Part shown: positions 10,946-22,085 of the stretch, in pieces | How the letters are laid out: each line of letters opens with the position of its first letter | Position numbering within the stretch: position 1 is the first letter of the stretch | Assembly (NCBI GenBank): GCA_033439265.1 | Contig: JAVTVX010000015.1 | Coordinates: 22,683,947-22,747,946, forward strand | Direction: 5' to 3' | DNA: 64,000 nt | From: Dillenia suffruticosa | Taxonomy: Eukaryota > Streptophyta > Magnoliopsida > Dilleniales > Dilleniaceae | Notes under the pieces: model-generated | Databases searched by the model: none | What the model was told of the DNA's origin: nothing | Seen by the model: the letters and a program-made list of their open reading frames with translations, nothing else | Position numbers and translations under genes: made by a program

Positions 10946-13900
10946 GCGATGCAAGAAATCGTTAAGGTCTGGTAGATGAGTCAGAAGAGTAAAGAAGTTG
11001 TTTGGGAAATTGTTGGTAGGCAATTGTATTCATATAGAAGTGAAAAAATTTTGGAGTAATTTGCACTAGAGGATGGGCTTGAACCTTCAAGCTTGTGCTT
11101 AACAGCCACAGACTCTACCTGGACTACTCCAACTTCTAATAGAGAAACAATAGAGTATTAAGGTGCCTTAGACCAGTCGGAATAGTAAAGAAGTAGTTTG
11201 AGAAATTGTTGATGGACAATTATAGTAATTTAGTAGTGGAAAAAAATTGTTGTATGGGTATAAGGGATCAAATGAATCCATGGGTCAATTACTGGTCTAG
11301 TTTCATGCCAGAGTGATGAATCCCACTTTGGAATAGATTTTGGATCTAGGAAAATTGTGAATAGAGATTTTATAATGATGCAAATAATGACAAATTGATA
11401 AAAATGAGAACTAGAACAAGAAAATATTCAAAATTTGGGTTTAAATAATACTAGGAAAATTTTGTAAACCTTTGAATTTAAGGAGAAATGACCCGAAAAT
11501 TATTATTGTTGGTTAGGATAATTTGTTGAAGCTTGAAAGGAGATTTCTTTGGAGCCGATGATGCCTAGGGAATGAATACCCTCTTCAGGTGAGTGGAGGG
11601 CTATGTTTCATATGAATGAGAAATTGGTTTTGACCATGGTTTCTCAATTGAAATTTTAAATGAGTTTATGGAATGAATTTATAAATATTTTGTGATTGTG
11701 GTGAGCCTTGAAATGGATTTTATGACAAAACCATGACACCTGAATTCGAATGATGATTTATTTGCACCATATTACGGTTGAATACTCATATGAATTATGA
11801 AATGTTGCTCTATTTTATACATTAAGCATGAATTGATTATGAAATTGAATGTGGTGACATGGTGCTGGAAATGAAACGACTATAGTCTAAGTCTTGCCAC
11901 GGATTGGGCCATCGGGGTGGCGTGGTTAAGGTTGGTTAGATTGTCTTGGGGGTAGGTGGGTTGGAGAGCCTCCACCAGTTGCCAGATAACTTGGTAGCAC
12001 CCCCACAGAGCTTAGGGCTAACACCAAGGAAAAAAAGAAATTTTATAAAAAAATTGTGAAAAACCCCTTGGCGGATCCTGCCAACGGCCATTGGTAGGAT
12101 AATGTTTTTGGCACACCCCAAATTTGTGAAAAAATGAATATAGACTATTTGATTCGATTATATGAGTCATGGTGGTTTGATATGAATGATTTTATGTGAA
12201 TGAATTTCTTTAGCATATTAAATTATATTTGATAAACGTATTTGGTATCACCACCTTCACCCCTCATTTATATGCTGCATTCCCTTGCATTCCCGCTCAC
12301 TGGGTATTAAAAATACTCACCCCCTCATTTTTAAAAATTCTTTCCAGAGGAAGTATAGAGTGACAACGTCTATAGTGCCGATCAGAGGACTATTTTTGGT
12401 TGATTTTGAGTAGGTATGGATTATGTAATCATTTTGGGAGTTGTAGATCATCAGACCATGGAAAGGAAGTCCTGTACATCTCATAACGTGTAGATTTTAC
12501 TAAAACTAGCTTAATTTCCTCGAGCAAATATTGGAAAAATCTGAACGACTATGATTTGAGACTTCTTTTTTTTTGTATGAAATTATTTTGAGAAAATGTT
12601 TTATCTTGTACTGGGACATTTGGATTATAATGATATATTTCGATATATTATCCCGGTTTTATGAGTTTTATGAACTGTCTGAGAATTTTGCATTGGCTGG
12701 GATGTCCACACTGCATGTATGCATGTACAAGGATTCCCCGATTGTGTGCCGATGCATGCATGTGTGTATAGGGATGGGCCGAATAGGTCTCTTGTATGTG
12801 TGTTGTGTATATGATTTCTTATTTGATAGATTTTATGTTTTGGATGATTTATTGTATAGTTAGAATGACTTGCTCTATCCCGTTATATGGGAGGTCATGC
12901 CTGTATGCTGTGATAACGCGGCGATTGTTACGTGCTCAACGAGAGAGTAGGGGCGTGACAGGGTTGGATGAGCTGGGGAGGCAGACGTGGCTCCCTCTAC
13001 TGAAATCGAGTTATATCTGGACGCATCTCGGTGGGGTATGAGTCAACGCCAAGGAAGGGGGAACTAGTATTGCTAAACAAATAGAATGAAAACCCCTAGA
13101 CGGGCTTTCGTCCGGGTTCGGCTAAACCTGGGATGGGAGTGATTTCTTTGGGAGACCCCATGATTTTGGAAAGACTGAAGTTTATGGATGTATGTTTGTT
13201 TGAATTATTCTGAATATTGAGACTATTTTATATTTAAAGAGTTGTTTATGAAATATGCTTTGACTTCCCAACATTCACCCCTCATTTATTGATATAATCA
13301 TGATATTGTACTCCATTCGCTGAGTATTTCCATACTCACCCCTCTATTTTATATTTTTTAGAGAAAGTTTAGGTGGGAGACGTCATTGGAGCCAGTTGAA
13401 GATACTTTTTTTTGCTGAATTGCTATAGATATTGATGATTTAGATATTATTTTTGAGTTGATATGGTATGATCTGGAAAGTGGCTTGTACTCTTCATTTT
13501 GTTTTGGATTTAATCGATACTTGCTTTATTTTCTTTGAAGCAAATATTGGTAAAATCCTTACTTGATTTTTTGTAAAACTTTGTAAACTTTTGCTTATAT
13601 TTGTCTTTTGCAAAACTTATGGTTTCATTGGGACATTTGAACTTTATTGTGAATTTTGAGATGTTTGGAATTTGTGAAGACTTTATTAAGAATTCTTTGA
13701 GATGGTCGAGATGACCTTATATAAGCATTTGATTTTGATGACTAGGATGACCTTATGCATGTCTGTTGTGATAAAATGGACTGGGATGGTCTTTTATATG
13801 TTGTTGAGTTATTTTTCTAAAATAGGTTGAACAGATTTAACGCCTTGCGGTATCCCAGTATATGGGGAGGTTCTATCCGCATACCGAGATAATATGGCCT

Positions 13901-14410
13901 TTGTCGCGTGCTTGATTCGAGGGTCGGGGTGTGACAGAAATAGGAAAGCATTAACGTCCCTTGGACTAGTCGGAATAGTAAAGAAGTTGCTTGGGATATT
14001 GTTGGTCGGGAATTATAGTGTTATGAACTTCTGGTTAATAGCTCTACACTCTAACGGAGTTATTCTAGCTTTCGCTAGAGAAACAAGAAAGGATTAATGT
14101 CTCGTGGACAGAACAAAAACAAAAGTAGTTTGGGAAATTATTGATAGGCAATTGTAATAATTTTGAAGTAGGAAAAAATTGTGGTAATTTGCATTTGAGG
14201 AAGGGATAGAACCTTCAGCCTTGTGGTTAACAACAACAAGCTGTAACGAATTGAGCTACTTCACCTTACGCAAGAGAAACATAAAAGCATTAAGATCCCA
14301 TATACTAGTCAAAATAGTAAAAAAATAGTTTGAGAAATTGTTGATAGGCAATTTTAGTAAGCAAAAAAAAAAATGGAGTAATTTACATTGAGTTACTCCA
14401 GCTTCTGCTA
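10946..14410 (-). repeat. Higher-order unit H6, split by LTR-like DNA and missing A1-C-A2
   Basis: B 11064-11133 lies left of the insert (11251-13935). D 14020-14069, E 14192-14265 and F 14385-14402 lie to the right. The left flank stops in the spacer just before an A1 tRNA and the right flank resumes just after an A2 tRNA, so A1, C and A2 are missing. Without the insert the B-to-B distance is about 780 bp instead of about 1200. Confidence 0.9.
11251..13935 (+). mobile_element. LTR-like insert, probably two joined LTR pieces of a Gypsy-type family (fossil)
   Basis: Starts TGTATGGG and ends GGGGTGTGACA. A second LTR-like end (GGGGCGTGACA) occurs internally near 12960. The segments around 12240-12540 and 13270-13560 resemble each other (both carry a tcacccctcattta word, then a 'ctcactgggta/cgctgagta' word, then a 'gagcaaatattggaaaaatc'-like word). 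It therefore reads as one LTR followed by the 3' half of another. No coding domain is seen. The flanking 5-mers (attgt, gaaat) are not a target duplication. Confidence 0.6.
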
Positions 14411-15480
14411 CAGATACAAGAAAACGTTAATGTCTTGTAGATGAGTCAGAAGAGTAAAGAAGTAGATTTGGAAATTGTTGGTGGGTAATTATAGTTATCT
14501 TGAAGTGGAAAAAATTTAGAATAATTTATGCCGAAGGATGGGCTTGAACCTTCAACCTTGTGCTTAATAGCCACATACTCTAATCGAGCTACTCCAGCTT
14601 CTGCTAGAGAAACAATAAAGCATTAAGGTACCCTGGATTAGTCAGAATAGAAAAGAAGTAGTTTGGGAAATTAATGGTAGACAATTATAGTAATGTAGTA
14701 GTGGAAAAAAATTTAGTAATTTGCGCTAGAGGAAGAGCTTGAACCTTCGACCTTGTGGTTAACAGCCATACGCTCTAACCAACTGAGCTACTCCAGCATC
14801 TAATAGAGAAATAAGAAAGCATTAAGGTGTGCTAGACCAGTTGGCATAGTAAAAAAGTAGTTTGGGAAATTGTTGGTGGGAAATTATAGTAGGCTTTGAA
14901 CCTTCGACCTTTTGGTTAACAGCCACACCCTCTAACCAACAGAGCTATTGAGAAAGAAGAAAGTATTAAGGTGCCCTAGACTGGTTGTTATATTTAAGAA
15001 GTTTTTTCGGAAATTGTTGGTGGGTAATTATCGTAATCTAAAAGTGGGAACAAAATTGGAATAATTTACTCTAAAGGAAGGGTTTGAATCTTTGACCTTG
15101 TGGTTAACAGCAACGTGTAATAACCAACTGAGCTGCTCCAGCTTTTTCTAGGGAAAGGGGAGACCATTAACATTTTCACCAATCGGAATAGTAAGGAAAT
15201 AGTTTGGAAAATTGTTGGTCGACAATTAAAGTAATCTAGAAGTGGGAAAAAAATTGGGGTAATTTGCGTTAGAGGAAGAGCTTGAACCTTTGGCCTTGTG
15301 GTTAATAGTTACGCACTTTAACCAACTGAGCTACTTCACCTCCTACATGAGAAACAAAAAGTGTTAAAGTCCTTAGGACCCATCAGAAGAGTAAAGAAAT
15401 AGTTTGGGAAATTGTTGACAGGTGATTATAGTAATAAAAAAATTGGAGTAATTTATAAGGAGTTACTCCAGCTTCTGCTA
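14411..15480 (-). repeat. Higher-order unit H7 (D unit absent)
   Basis: B 14529-14598; A1 14724-14797 (near intact); C 14890-14950; A2 15069-15142; E 15267-15340; F 15456-15472. The D unit is missing: the spacer after A2 runs straight into the spacer before E near 15175. Confidence 0.9.
14724..14797 (-). tRNA. tRNA-Asn (GTT anticodon), A1 unit of H7
   Basis: 74 nt with acceptor stem GCTGGAG/CTCTAGC, D stem GCTC/GAGC and loop CTGTTAA. The T arm pairs throughout, with one G-U next to the loop. The only mismatch is the second pair of the anticodon stem (TATGG/CCACA). A box TAGCTCAGTTGG and a B box are present, with a T7 terminator on the minus strand (A-run at 14705-14711). Discriminator is G. 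One of the two best candidates for a working gene here. Confidence 0.7.
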
Positions 15481-16076
15481 GAGATGCAAGAAAACGTTAA
15501 GGTCCTGTGGATGAGTTGGAAGAGCAAAGAAGTAGATTAAGAAATTCTTGGTGGTCGATTGTAGTTAACTAGAAGTGGAAAAAAAAATTGGACTAATTTG
15601 CGCTTGTGGATGGGCTTGAACCTTCAACCTTGTACTTAACAGCCACACACTCTAACCGAGCTACCCCAGCTTTTGCTAGAGAAACAATAAAGCATTAAGG
15701 TGCCCTAGACCGGTTGGAATAATAAAGTAGTTTTGGAAATTGTTGATTAGCAATTATAGTAATCTAGAAGTGGAAAAAAAATTAGAGTAATTTATGCTAG
15801 AGGAAGTGCTTGAATTTTTGACCTTGTAGATAACAACTCACGCTCTAACCAACTGAGCTACTCCAGCTTCTGCTTGAGAAAAAAGAAAACATTAAGGTGC
15901 CTTAAACTAGTTGGAATAGTAAAGAAGTAGCTGAGGAAATTGTTGGTGTGAAATTGTAGTAGGATTCGAACCTTATGGGTTTGAACTTTCAACTTTGTGG
16001 TTAACAGTCATATGCTTTAACCAACTGAGCTATTCTAGCTTTTGCTAGGGAAAGAGTATAGCATTAACGTCCTCTA
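15481..16076 (-). repeat. Last, incomplete higher-order unit H8
   Basis: B 15601-15670; A1 15795-15867 (73 nt, anticodon stem disrupted); a C/A2 hybrid 15977-16039. The block stops within the spacer after A2, where the partial Del LTR begins. Confidence 0.85.
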
Positions 16077-18698
16077 AGAAATGGAGTTATGACCCCTTCC
16101 TCTTTCCCTCTCTAGATCACTCTTTATCTCTCTCTCCCTTCGCGATCCCTCTCGCGATCGCTCTCTCTCCGTTGTTCTCTGTCCTCCTCCGCGCACCATC
16201 GCGTGATCCGCTTCCCTGCACAATCGCGCCACCCGCAAGCTTTCGCAGGCACCACCACCACAGCAACAGTGATTCTCTCCCTCTAGCGCGCGCCGGTTCC
16301 ACCATCGCTGTAACCTCCTCCCTCCCTCGAGCTCCCACGAGCGTGCGTCTATAGCGCCTCCTCCCTCACACGAGCATGCGATTGCTCGAGCACACCGAAG
16401 AACGAGCGCCTGCAAGCCGTTGCGCCCCTGCCGAGAGCACGCGCATCTGTAGGCGAGCGCGTGCCCCAGCCGAGAGCGAGCACCTCTGCACACTAGTGCG
16501 CCCCTACGCGCCTCTTCACACTCCTGCACGAGCGCCAGTGCGCCCCTGCACTCCCCTGCACGCCCCTGCACGAGCACTAGCACGCTTCAGCACGAGCTAC
16601 CCTGTGCGAGCGCGCCTCCCAGCGTGACCATCCGTGCTAGCCAAGCGTGCGATCCACTGCTTGAGTGTACCCTAGCATGAGCGCGAGCGCTCCAGCGCAC
16701 GACCTACTGCACGAGCGCACGACCCATTAAGCAAGCGCGCAATCCAGCTCGCGAGTGCGAGCCCTAGCCTATGAGCGAACTAGCTCACGCGCCCCAGCCA
16801 TTAGTGCACAACCGCGAGCCCACTACGGCCTGCTGACCAACGAGCCCACCAGCGGGCCAGCCCATCAGCCCGCCAAGCCCGCGGCCCACGAGCCCGCGAC
16901 GGCCCGTGATAGTCCTTGAGCCTCTACGAAGGTAAATGACTCAAAGTTTCGATTTTCGCACTATGGTTTCACATTTCTTTAGTAATTGGACGGAAATTGC
17001 TCATAATTGTTTCAAATTTGGAAACATTCAGGTTTTAAACCAAACCAACGGGCGAATGATAGCTAGATCGGAGATCCGAGGAACCCTAGGTGAGAGAAAT
17101 GAAATCTCTTTAACTTTTGGATAAACTTTGTCAAATTAGGTAGTATTGGTTGGAAAGAAAATTGAAGATCCATTACTAGGCCCTTATCTGATATCGAATT
17201 GTGATGATTAATTAGGAAAATCTCATTGGAGACACAAGCGGTCAGATTTGAATTGGCATTTAAAATAGGGAGTGATCACCCTCCCGTATACGGTAAGTAA
17301 AATTTATTTCAATACTTTTGTTTAATATGTAAACCCTGTTTTATAACATTTTGATGAATGAGCATGATTTGTCATATGCTTGAAATGTTTTGACTGGTTT
17401 TAAAATTGATTTTTGTGAACTGATGGAGTGTTCAAAAACTGTGTTGAATTATGAAATTATGCATCCATGTAGTTGAAATGTATAATGTGTCATTTTATGC
17501 TCTATGTTGCATTGGTTTATGAACCTGATTTTGGCACATTTTGATATGATATTGATTTTGGCCTTGAGGGTTTTGATATGTATTGTTCCGTAGCTACGAA
17601 GGACACCGTGAGAGACGCTTTGGGGGCGTCCAGATATGCCTAGGCCTGGGGTATCCCACGAGTTATCGTGATATTGATTAACGACACGGTACTAGACAGG
17701 TTGAACCCGAAAGGGGGAGGATTTAGATACTCTCTCCAAGTCTAGCACCTGGACGAGGTTCGTCGCCAACGTCGGGGTAGAGAGTACTTTAAATAAATTT
17801 GTATATAACACCCCCGGTGTGCTTGTCATAGGTCACGATAGATCTCTGTCAGGACATTTTCTGCTGGTAGCTCTATGATTTTTCGTAACAGTGCTTGGAT
17901 TCATATTTGACTTGAAAATGCATGCTAATGATATATTGTTGAAATGAAAAGCATGATAATTTGAAATATGATTCGTATACTTATGCTTTGACACTCCAAT
18001 TTCACACTTCATATTTGACGATTGCATTAACCCATTCACTCACTGAGTATTCTTCCCTGAGTACTCACTCCTCACTTCCCTTCTTGTTTCAGAGATAGTA
18101 TTTAGCAAGGAGCGTTGCTTTTAGGACGCTCAGTATCCTTGGGAGATTTGGTCTGGACTTGAGGAGTCGTATATTTCTGCCGTAATTTCGTGGGTTAGCA
18201 ATTGTATTGGTGATGTCTATGTATTCTGAGGTCGATAGACGACCATTGTATAATTCTGGGATGACTGTATAAATATGGACATGTCATTGCATAACATTGC
18301 ATTGAGGCATTTCTGGTTCATTGTGTAAGTATTTGGGAATGTGTAATGTCTTAGAAGTATACTCTAGGATCGCTCAGTGCCTCCTCTAAATCACAGGAGG
18401 GGCGACTGGCGGCTGTCCATGCCTTTGATGAGGGCATGGCAATAGAGGTCTGTGGTTAGGACTATGGAAATTCATTGTTATAGCCTGCGTTGTTCTGGAT
18501 ATTGGTTGTGGGATTGGTTGATTTTGGAGAGGTCAGGATGACCATTTGTTTATTTTTTAGGATGAATTTGATGTACAGGTGAAATTGTACATAGGAGACC
18601 TTCGATTTATAGGGAGGTTCTGTCTGATTTTTCATAAAAATACAGTCAGCGTCCAGGTTAACGGGCGGCTGTTCATGATCCCGGTTCGGGGTGTGACA
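16077..18698 (+). mobile_element. Partial Del/Tekay-type LTR (fossil)
   Basis: Matches the LTRs of the Gypsy element at 36947-39718 and 45018-47961 over most of their length. Shared features are a CT-rich stretch, a CGAGCGCG-rich block (about 16180-16900), the word gaccttgaggg...tgtattgttccgtagct, and the terminal GGGGTGTGACA. No internal element sequence is attached. The left part of the LTR is not present; it abuts the tRNA array on the left and inverted Copia gag on the right. Confidence 0.85.
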
Positions 18699-21600
18699 AG
18701 AAAACATTCGACAAAAATCTTTAAGTGTCTCTTAATCTGTTCTTATCTCCAAAGTTGTTCTTTTGTGATCTTTCTCCATTCTCCTTTCCTTTCTTGTTTT
18801 CATTCTAGTCCCTTCCACACTTAGAGTCTGAAACTCTCTTGGAACTAAACTCTATAACAAAAATATCTGCTATGGATCTTACAGCATCAAGCCACTCATC
18901 CTCAAGCTTAATGTGGCAAGTAACATCCGAGAAAGTTATCACACTATCGTTGTGAGTCAAACTGACTTTTAGGTGCTTCCACTTGGTGGAAGGGATTGGA
19001 TCAAGATTTGAATTTTCTATTTATCGGAGAGGACATGACCAACTGACTACCATTCTCTAATTATGTAGACATGACCCTTAATTAATGTTTGATACTATGA
19101 CAATATCATTTTTCATAGATATCAAACATTATGGTTAGTTGTCTAAGATAAGTCACTGGTATCTCCATGTTTTACCATGAGGTATACTTAGATATCATGT
19201 GCAGTCACATATTACTCACACTCGGATATCATGTCATCAATCACAGAGCTAACCAAGGTTCACAAACAGTGGAATCTATCATTTTCCACGTCTGGCAAAC
19301 CTCTTGTTCTTTCCTCTACGGAGCAGCATTGCCCATAGTAAGGTCTACCATGACATGCTTGATACCTTCCAATGTATCATATTCTTTCAGCACATATCAC
19401 ATTTTATGGCGTCATATCTTATGATTGTCGCAATTCAATTTGTCATCTCTATTCAAGTCCCTAATAATAGATTTCGATACTATGTTTTGGTTTTCTAAGA
19501 GGGTGGACACTAATACTCATATTATACACATAATTTTGTATTTCCAAAATTAATATTCATGACGGGTCAACATTAGGTATAGAATAAAAAATTCACTATA
19601 TTCCCAATCATCATCTATGATACTAATGAATCACCATCATAAATTTAATTTGACACTATAAATTCAATAGTTTTAAGGTGAGAATTACTCAAATTTTGCC
19701 AACAAAAAAATCTCCCACTTAAATACACAAAGTATTTAAATAACATCACAATTTTCGATAAAAATTACTCAAATTCTATCAATTCAAAATTTTCATTTAA
19801 ATATACAAAGTATTTAAATAATATTTTAATTTCGGATGAGAATTACTCAAATTCTACAAATCCAAAATTTTCAATTAAGGGATCCTAGTTTTCTTTTGCC
19901 TACATGATCATACACTTTAATAAATAAAACCAACAATTGCTAAAAAAGAAACTTTGCATTAAAAAAAAAGTTTCTCTATTACATGATCATACTCCTAGCC
20001 AGCAATTATAATAGCAAAAGAAGACATGAATAAATTATTTCGTTTAGGACAAATTTATTCGGGATATCATATTTACAATTCTCTTAGATAGTCTATCACT
20101 GGGTACAAATCTCTTGACCGCTCGTGGAGAACTATTTATATTCTGGGATAACCTTTTCTTTATTTGGCTCTCCATATTTTTGACTTCCCACTTTTCTATT
20201 AATAACGGTCTCACATCATCCAAAATCATGTGTCCATTCTCGGCAAGCAACTCATCAACTTCGCTAGCCCAAAAAGGAGACAGAGAGTTTCTCAATATAT
20301 ACACGTCATCCCCCCAAAAGGCATGACCTAACTGAATAAGCTCTAAGCGTCTCACTTTCATGATCTCTAGATGATCCGACAAAGTATGATATGGGTTCAT
20401 TCTGTAAGTCAACATTTGACCCAAGTTCATTAAACGCTCTGGAGTTCTCAGATCTCTTTCCCTTCCCTAGAGGTCCGGAAGACTTTCAAAAAAACGTCTA
20501 ATAAAAACAATATTAGGTTTGACACGAAATCAACCACCTATTACAATAAATCTCAGAAAATTTAATTTAAAAAATATTTGCTCAAATTTCAAATAATTTT
20601 ATATTACAAAAGCTAATTTTTGAATATAAATAATTGAGCCAAAAATTCAAACAAATAGTGAGTAAAAAAAAATCTTCACCTAGGTAGCCAAAATTAAGAA
20701 AAGAATTTTCTAGTCTCATATAAAAATTTTCAGAATTTTTCATGCACCGAAAATAATTTGTCTATAATTTTATACAATTTTTAAGTCAAAAAATTAATAA
20801 AAAATTATTTTTTCAATCTAAAAAATAAATTAAAATTTACAGAAAAATTCAGAGAAAGTAAAACATTGTTCTGGTGAAAATTCTATCCAAAATGGAGCCA
20901 TCACGCTCCCCTACGCTCCTTACGTGGTGCGTGACCTTCACGCACCGCCTTCTCGACACCAGATGGCTTCGAAATTTTGGCTACCCCCCATTTTCTATGT
21001 CTCAGAGTTCAATGGTACTTTTGGATTTTCAATTGGAGGTCTCTAGCCTAGGGGTGGATCTCACTTGTCGCTGCCGAGAGTGGGATTGGCCCGACACTGC
21101 TCATCTTCTTCTCCAAATTTTTGGTTTTCGACCTAAATTTCGAACAGCCATATCTCTCTCAATTCTTAACCATATTTTGTGTTCTTTATTTGATTGGAAA
21201 GCATTTTTCAAGAGAAATCTAACCAAATAAATTGCATTTCATGAAACACAATATTTTTATAGATCCGAGTACGTTAAGTTTCGGCTAAGATTTGCTATAT
21301 CTCATACTCATCAGATGCATGCCAAATTTTGCAAATTTTATCCTCATGCAACAAGTATTCTACTATGTAAAAGTGAGAGCATTCCATTAAGCCATTTTCA
21401 AGTTGCCATTGATGAACCTTGAAAATTAATTTTGGTATTTTCATTTTTAATACCTAACTAAAGAGGCAGGAAAAAACTAATAAAGGTTTCGTATAAACCA
21501 ACAAATAATTTTTTTTGCATGCAGAAATTCATGGATCTAATTGGGTTAGAATCACTTATATCTTTCTGACGATTGAGTATTCTCGGTCTAGAAAATGTCA

Positions 21601-22085
21601 CGAAATTGGATTACTTTCTGTTTTTCACAATACCAATGCCTTGATGATGAAATGATCAAAATTCTTCAAGCCCTTTCTTTTGTTTCTCAAAATAGAAGAA
21701 AATCACACTCTCTTCATTCTTGCTCTCAAACAAAAAAAAATAGTTTTTATGAATTCTCCCTTTTTTTTTTGTTTCTTCCCGTCACATCCCAATAGCGAAG
21801 GGAATTGGGAAGTTCTTATTTTCTTGGTGAGAGGTTTCCAAAACAAAGGAAAGAGTGAGGGGAGTTAAGGGGTGGTTGCCAAAATTAACCACCCCACTCC
21901 CCATTTCATTTTGTTATTTAATTTTCAAATTCAAAATGGAAGTGGCTTGTGGGTTTGCCCTCATGGGTGAACCAAATTCATTTTCCAACGGTATTAAATC
22001 CAAAACCGGACTACCATTTCATGAGGTTTTACATATCAAACTAACATTACTAACAAGCAGACATAGGCTGGTGTTGAGTACCCAG
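18699..22085 (-). mobile_element. Copia leader and gag, inverted relative to 53780-56735 (fossil)
   Basis: Reverse-complement match to the Copia leader/gag at 53780-56735: gag at about 18840-19500, an AT-rich junction near 19550, a leader ORF at 20044-20430, and untranslated leader to about 21800. Sequence to about 22085 is probably LTR but I cannot place its edge. The gag portion ends against the partial Del LTR at 18698. Broken, old element. Confidence 0.75.
20044..20430 (-). CDS. Copia leader ORF, unknown function (128 aa)
   Basis: A 128-residue open frame upstream of gag on the element strand. It has no domain I recognise. It contains a KKRLSQNINSSPRAVKRF-like basic segment and ends with a VNMISRIN motif. 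Related frames lie in the same place in the other Copia copies (55481-55792 and around 34250-34484), with shared positions such as LxxNxNSxxxxAxxxFxPxxxxSxxxVNMxxRM. This is an element-encoded reading frame of uncertain nature. Confidence 0.45.
   Translation of the reverse strand: MNLGQMLTYRMNPYHTLSDHLEIMKVRRLELIQLGHAFWGDDVYILRNSLSPFWASEVDELLAENGHMILDDVRPLLIEKWEVKNMESQIKKRLSQNINSSPRAVKRFVPSDRLSKRIVNMISRINLS

Larger units (their letters stand above)
5726..16076 (-). repeat. tRNA-Asn(GUU)-derived tandem array with higher-order organisation
   Basis: Forty-four units carry a tRNA-Asn or a recognisable piece of one, all on the minus strand and separated by a conserved spacer (recurrent words such as agcattaaggt, gtttgggaaattgttggtggg). 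Seven unit classes recur in the order B, A1, C, A2, D, E, F. B has a 70-nt tRNA with a D-loop deletion. A1 and A2 have 74-nt full tRNAs. C lacks the tRNA 5' end. D lacks the T arm and 3' end. E is full length with an altered acceptor stem. F keeps only the 5' acceptor/D-arm strand. B-to-B spacings of complete blocks are 1220, 1216 and 1169 bp. The array is interrupted by LTR-like DNA at 11251-13935. Confidence 0.95.

Noticed and set aside
11251-13935. Insert considered as a simple solo LTR with target duplication
   Set aside because: Flanking 5-mers differ, the array phase is not preserved, and a second LTR-like end lies inside.
5726-16076. Array considered as a CRISPR-like or ordinary microsatellite repeat
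   Set aside because: The repeated core folds as tRNA-Asn with anticodon GTT, Pol III boxes and terminators; spacers are themselves conserved and the genome is a plant's.
17590-17800. Conserved structured-looking segment in Del LTRs considered as a riboswitch or ncRNA
   Set aside because: It is simply conserved LTR sequence shared by four copies; no known RNA family pattern is apparent.
18579-18824. Open frames crossing 18698
   Set aside because: They run across the junction between the partial Del LTR and inverted Copia gag and have no domain.
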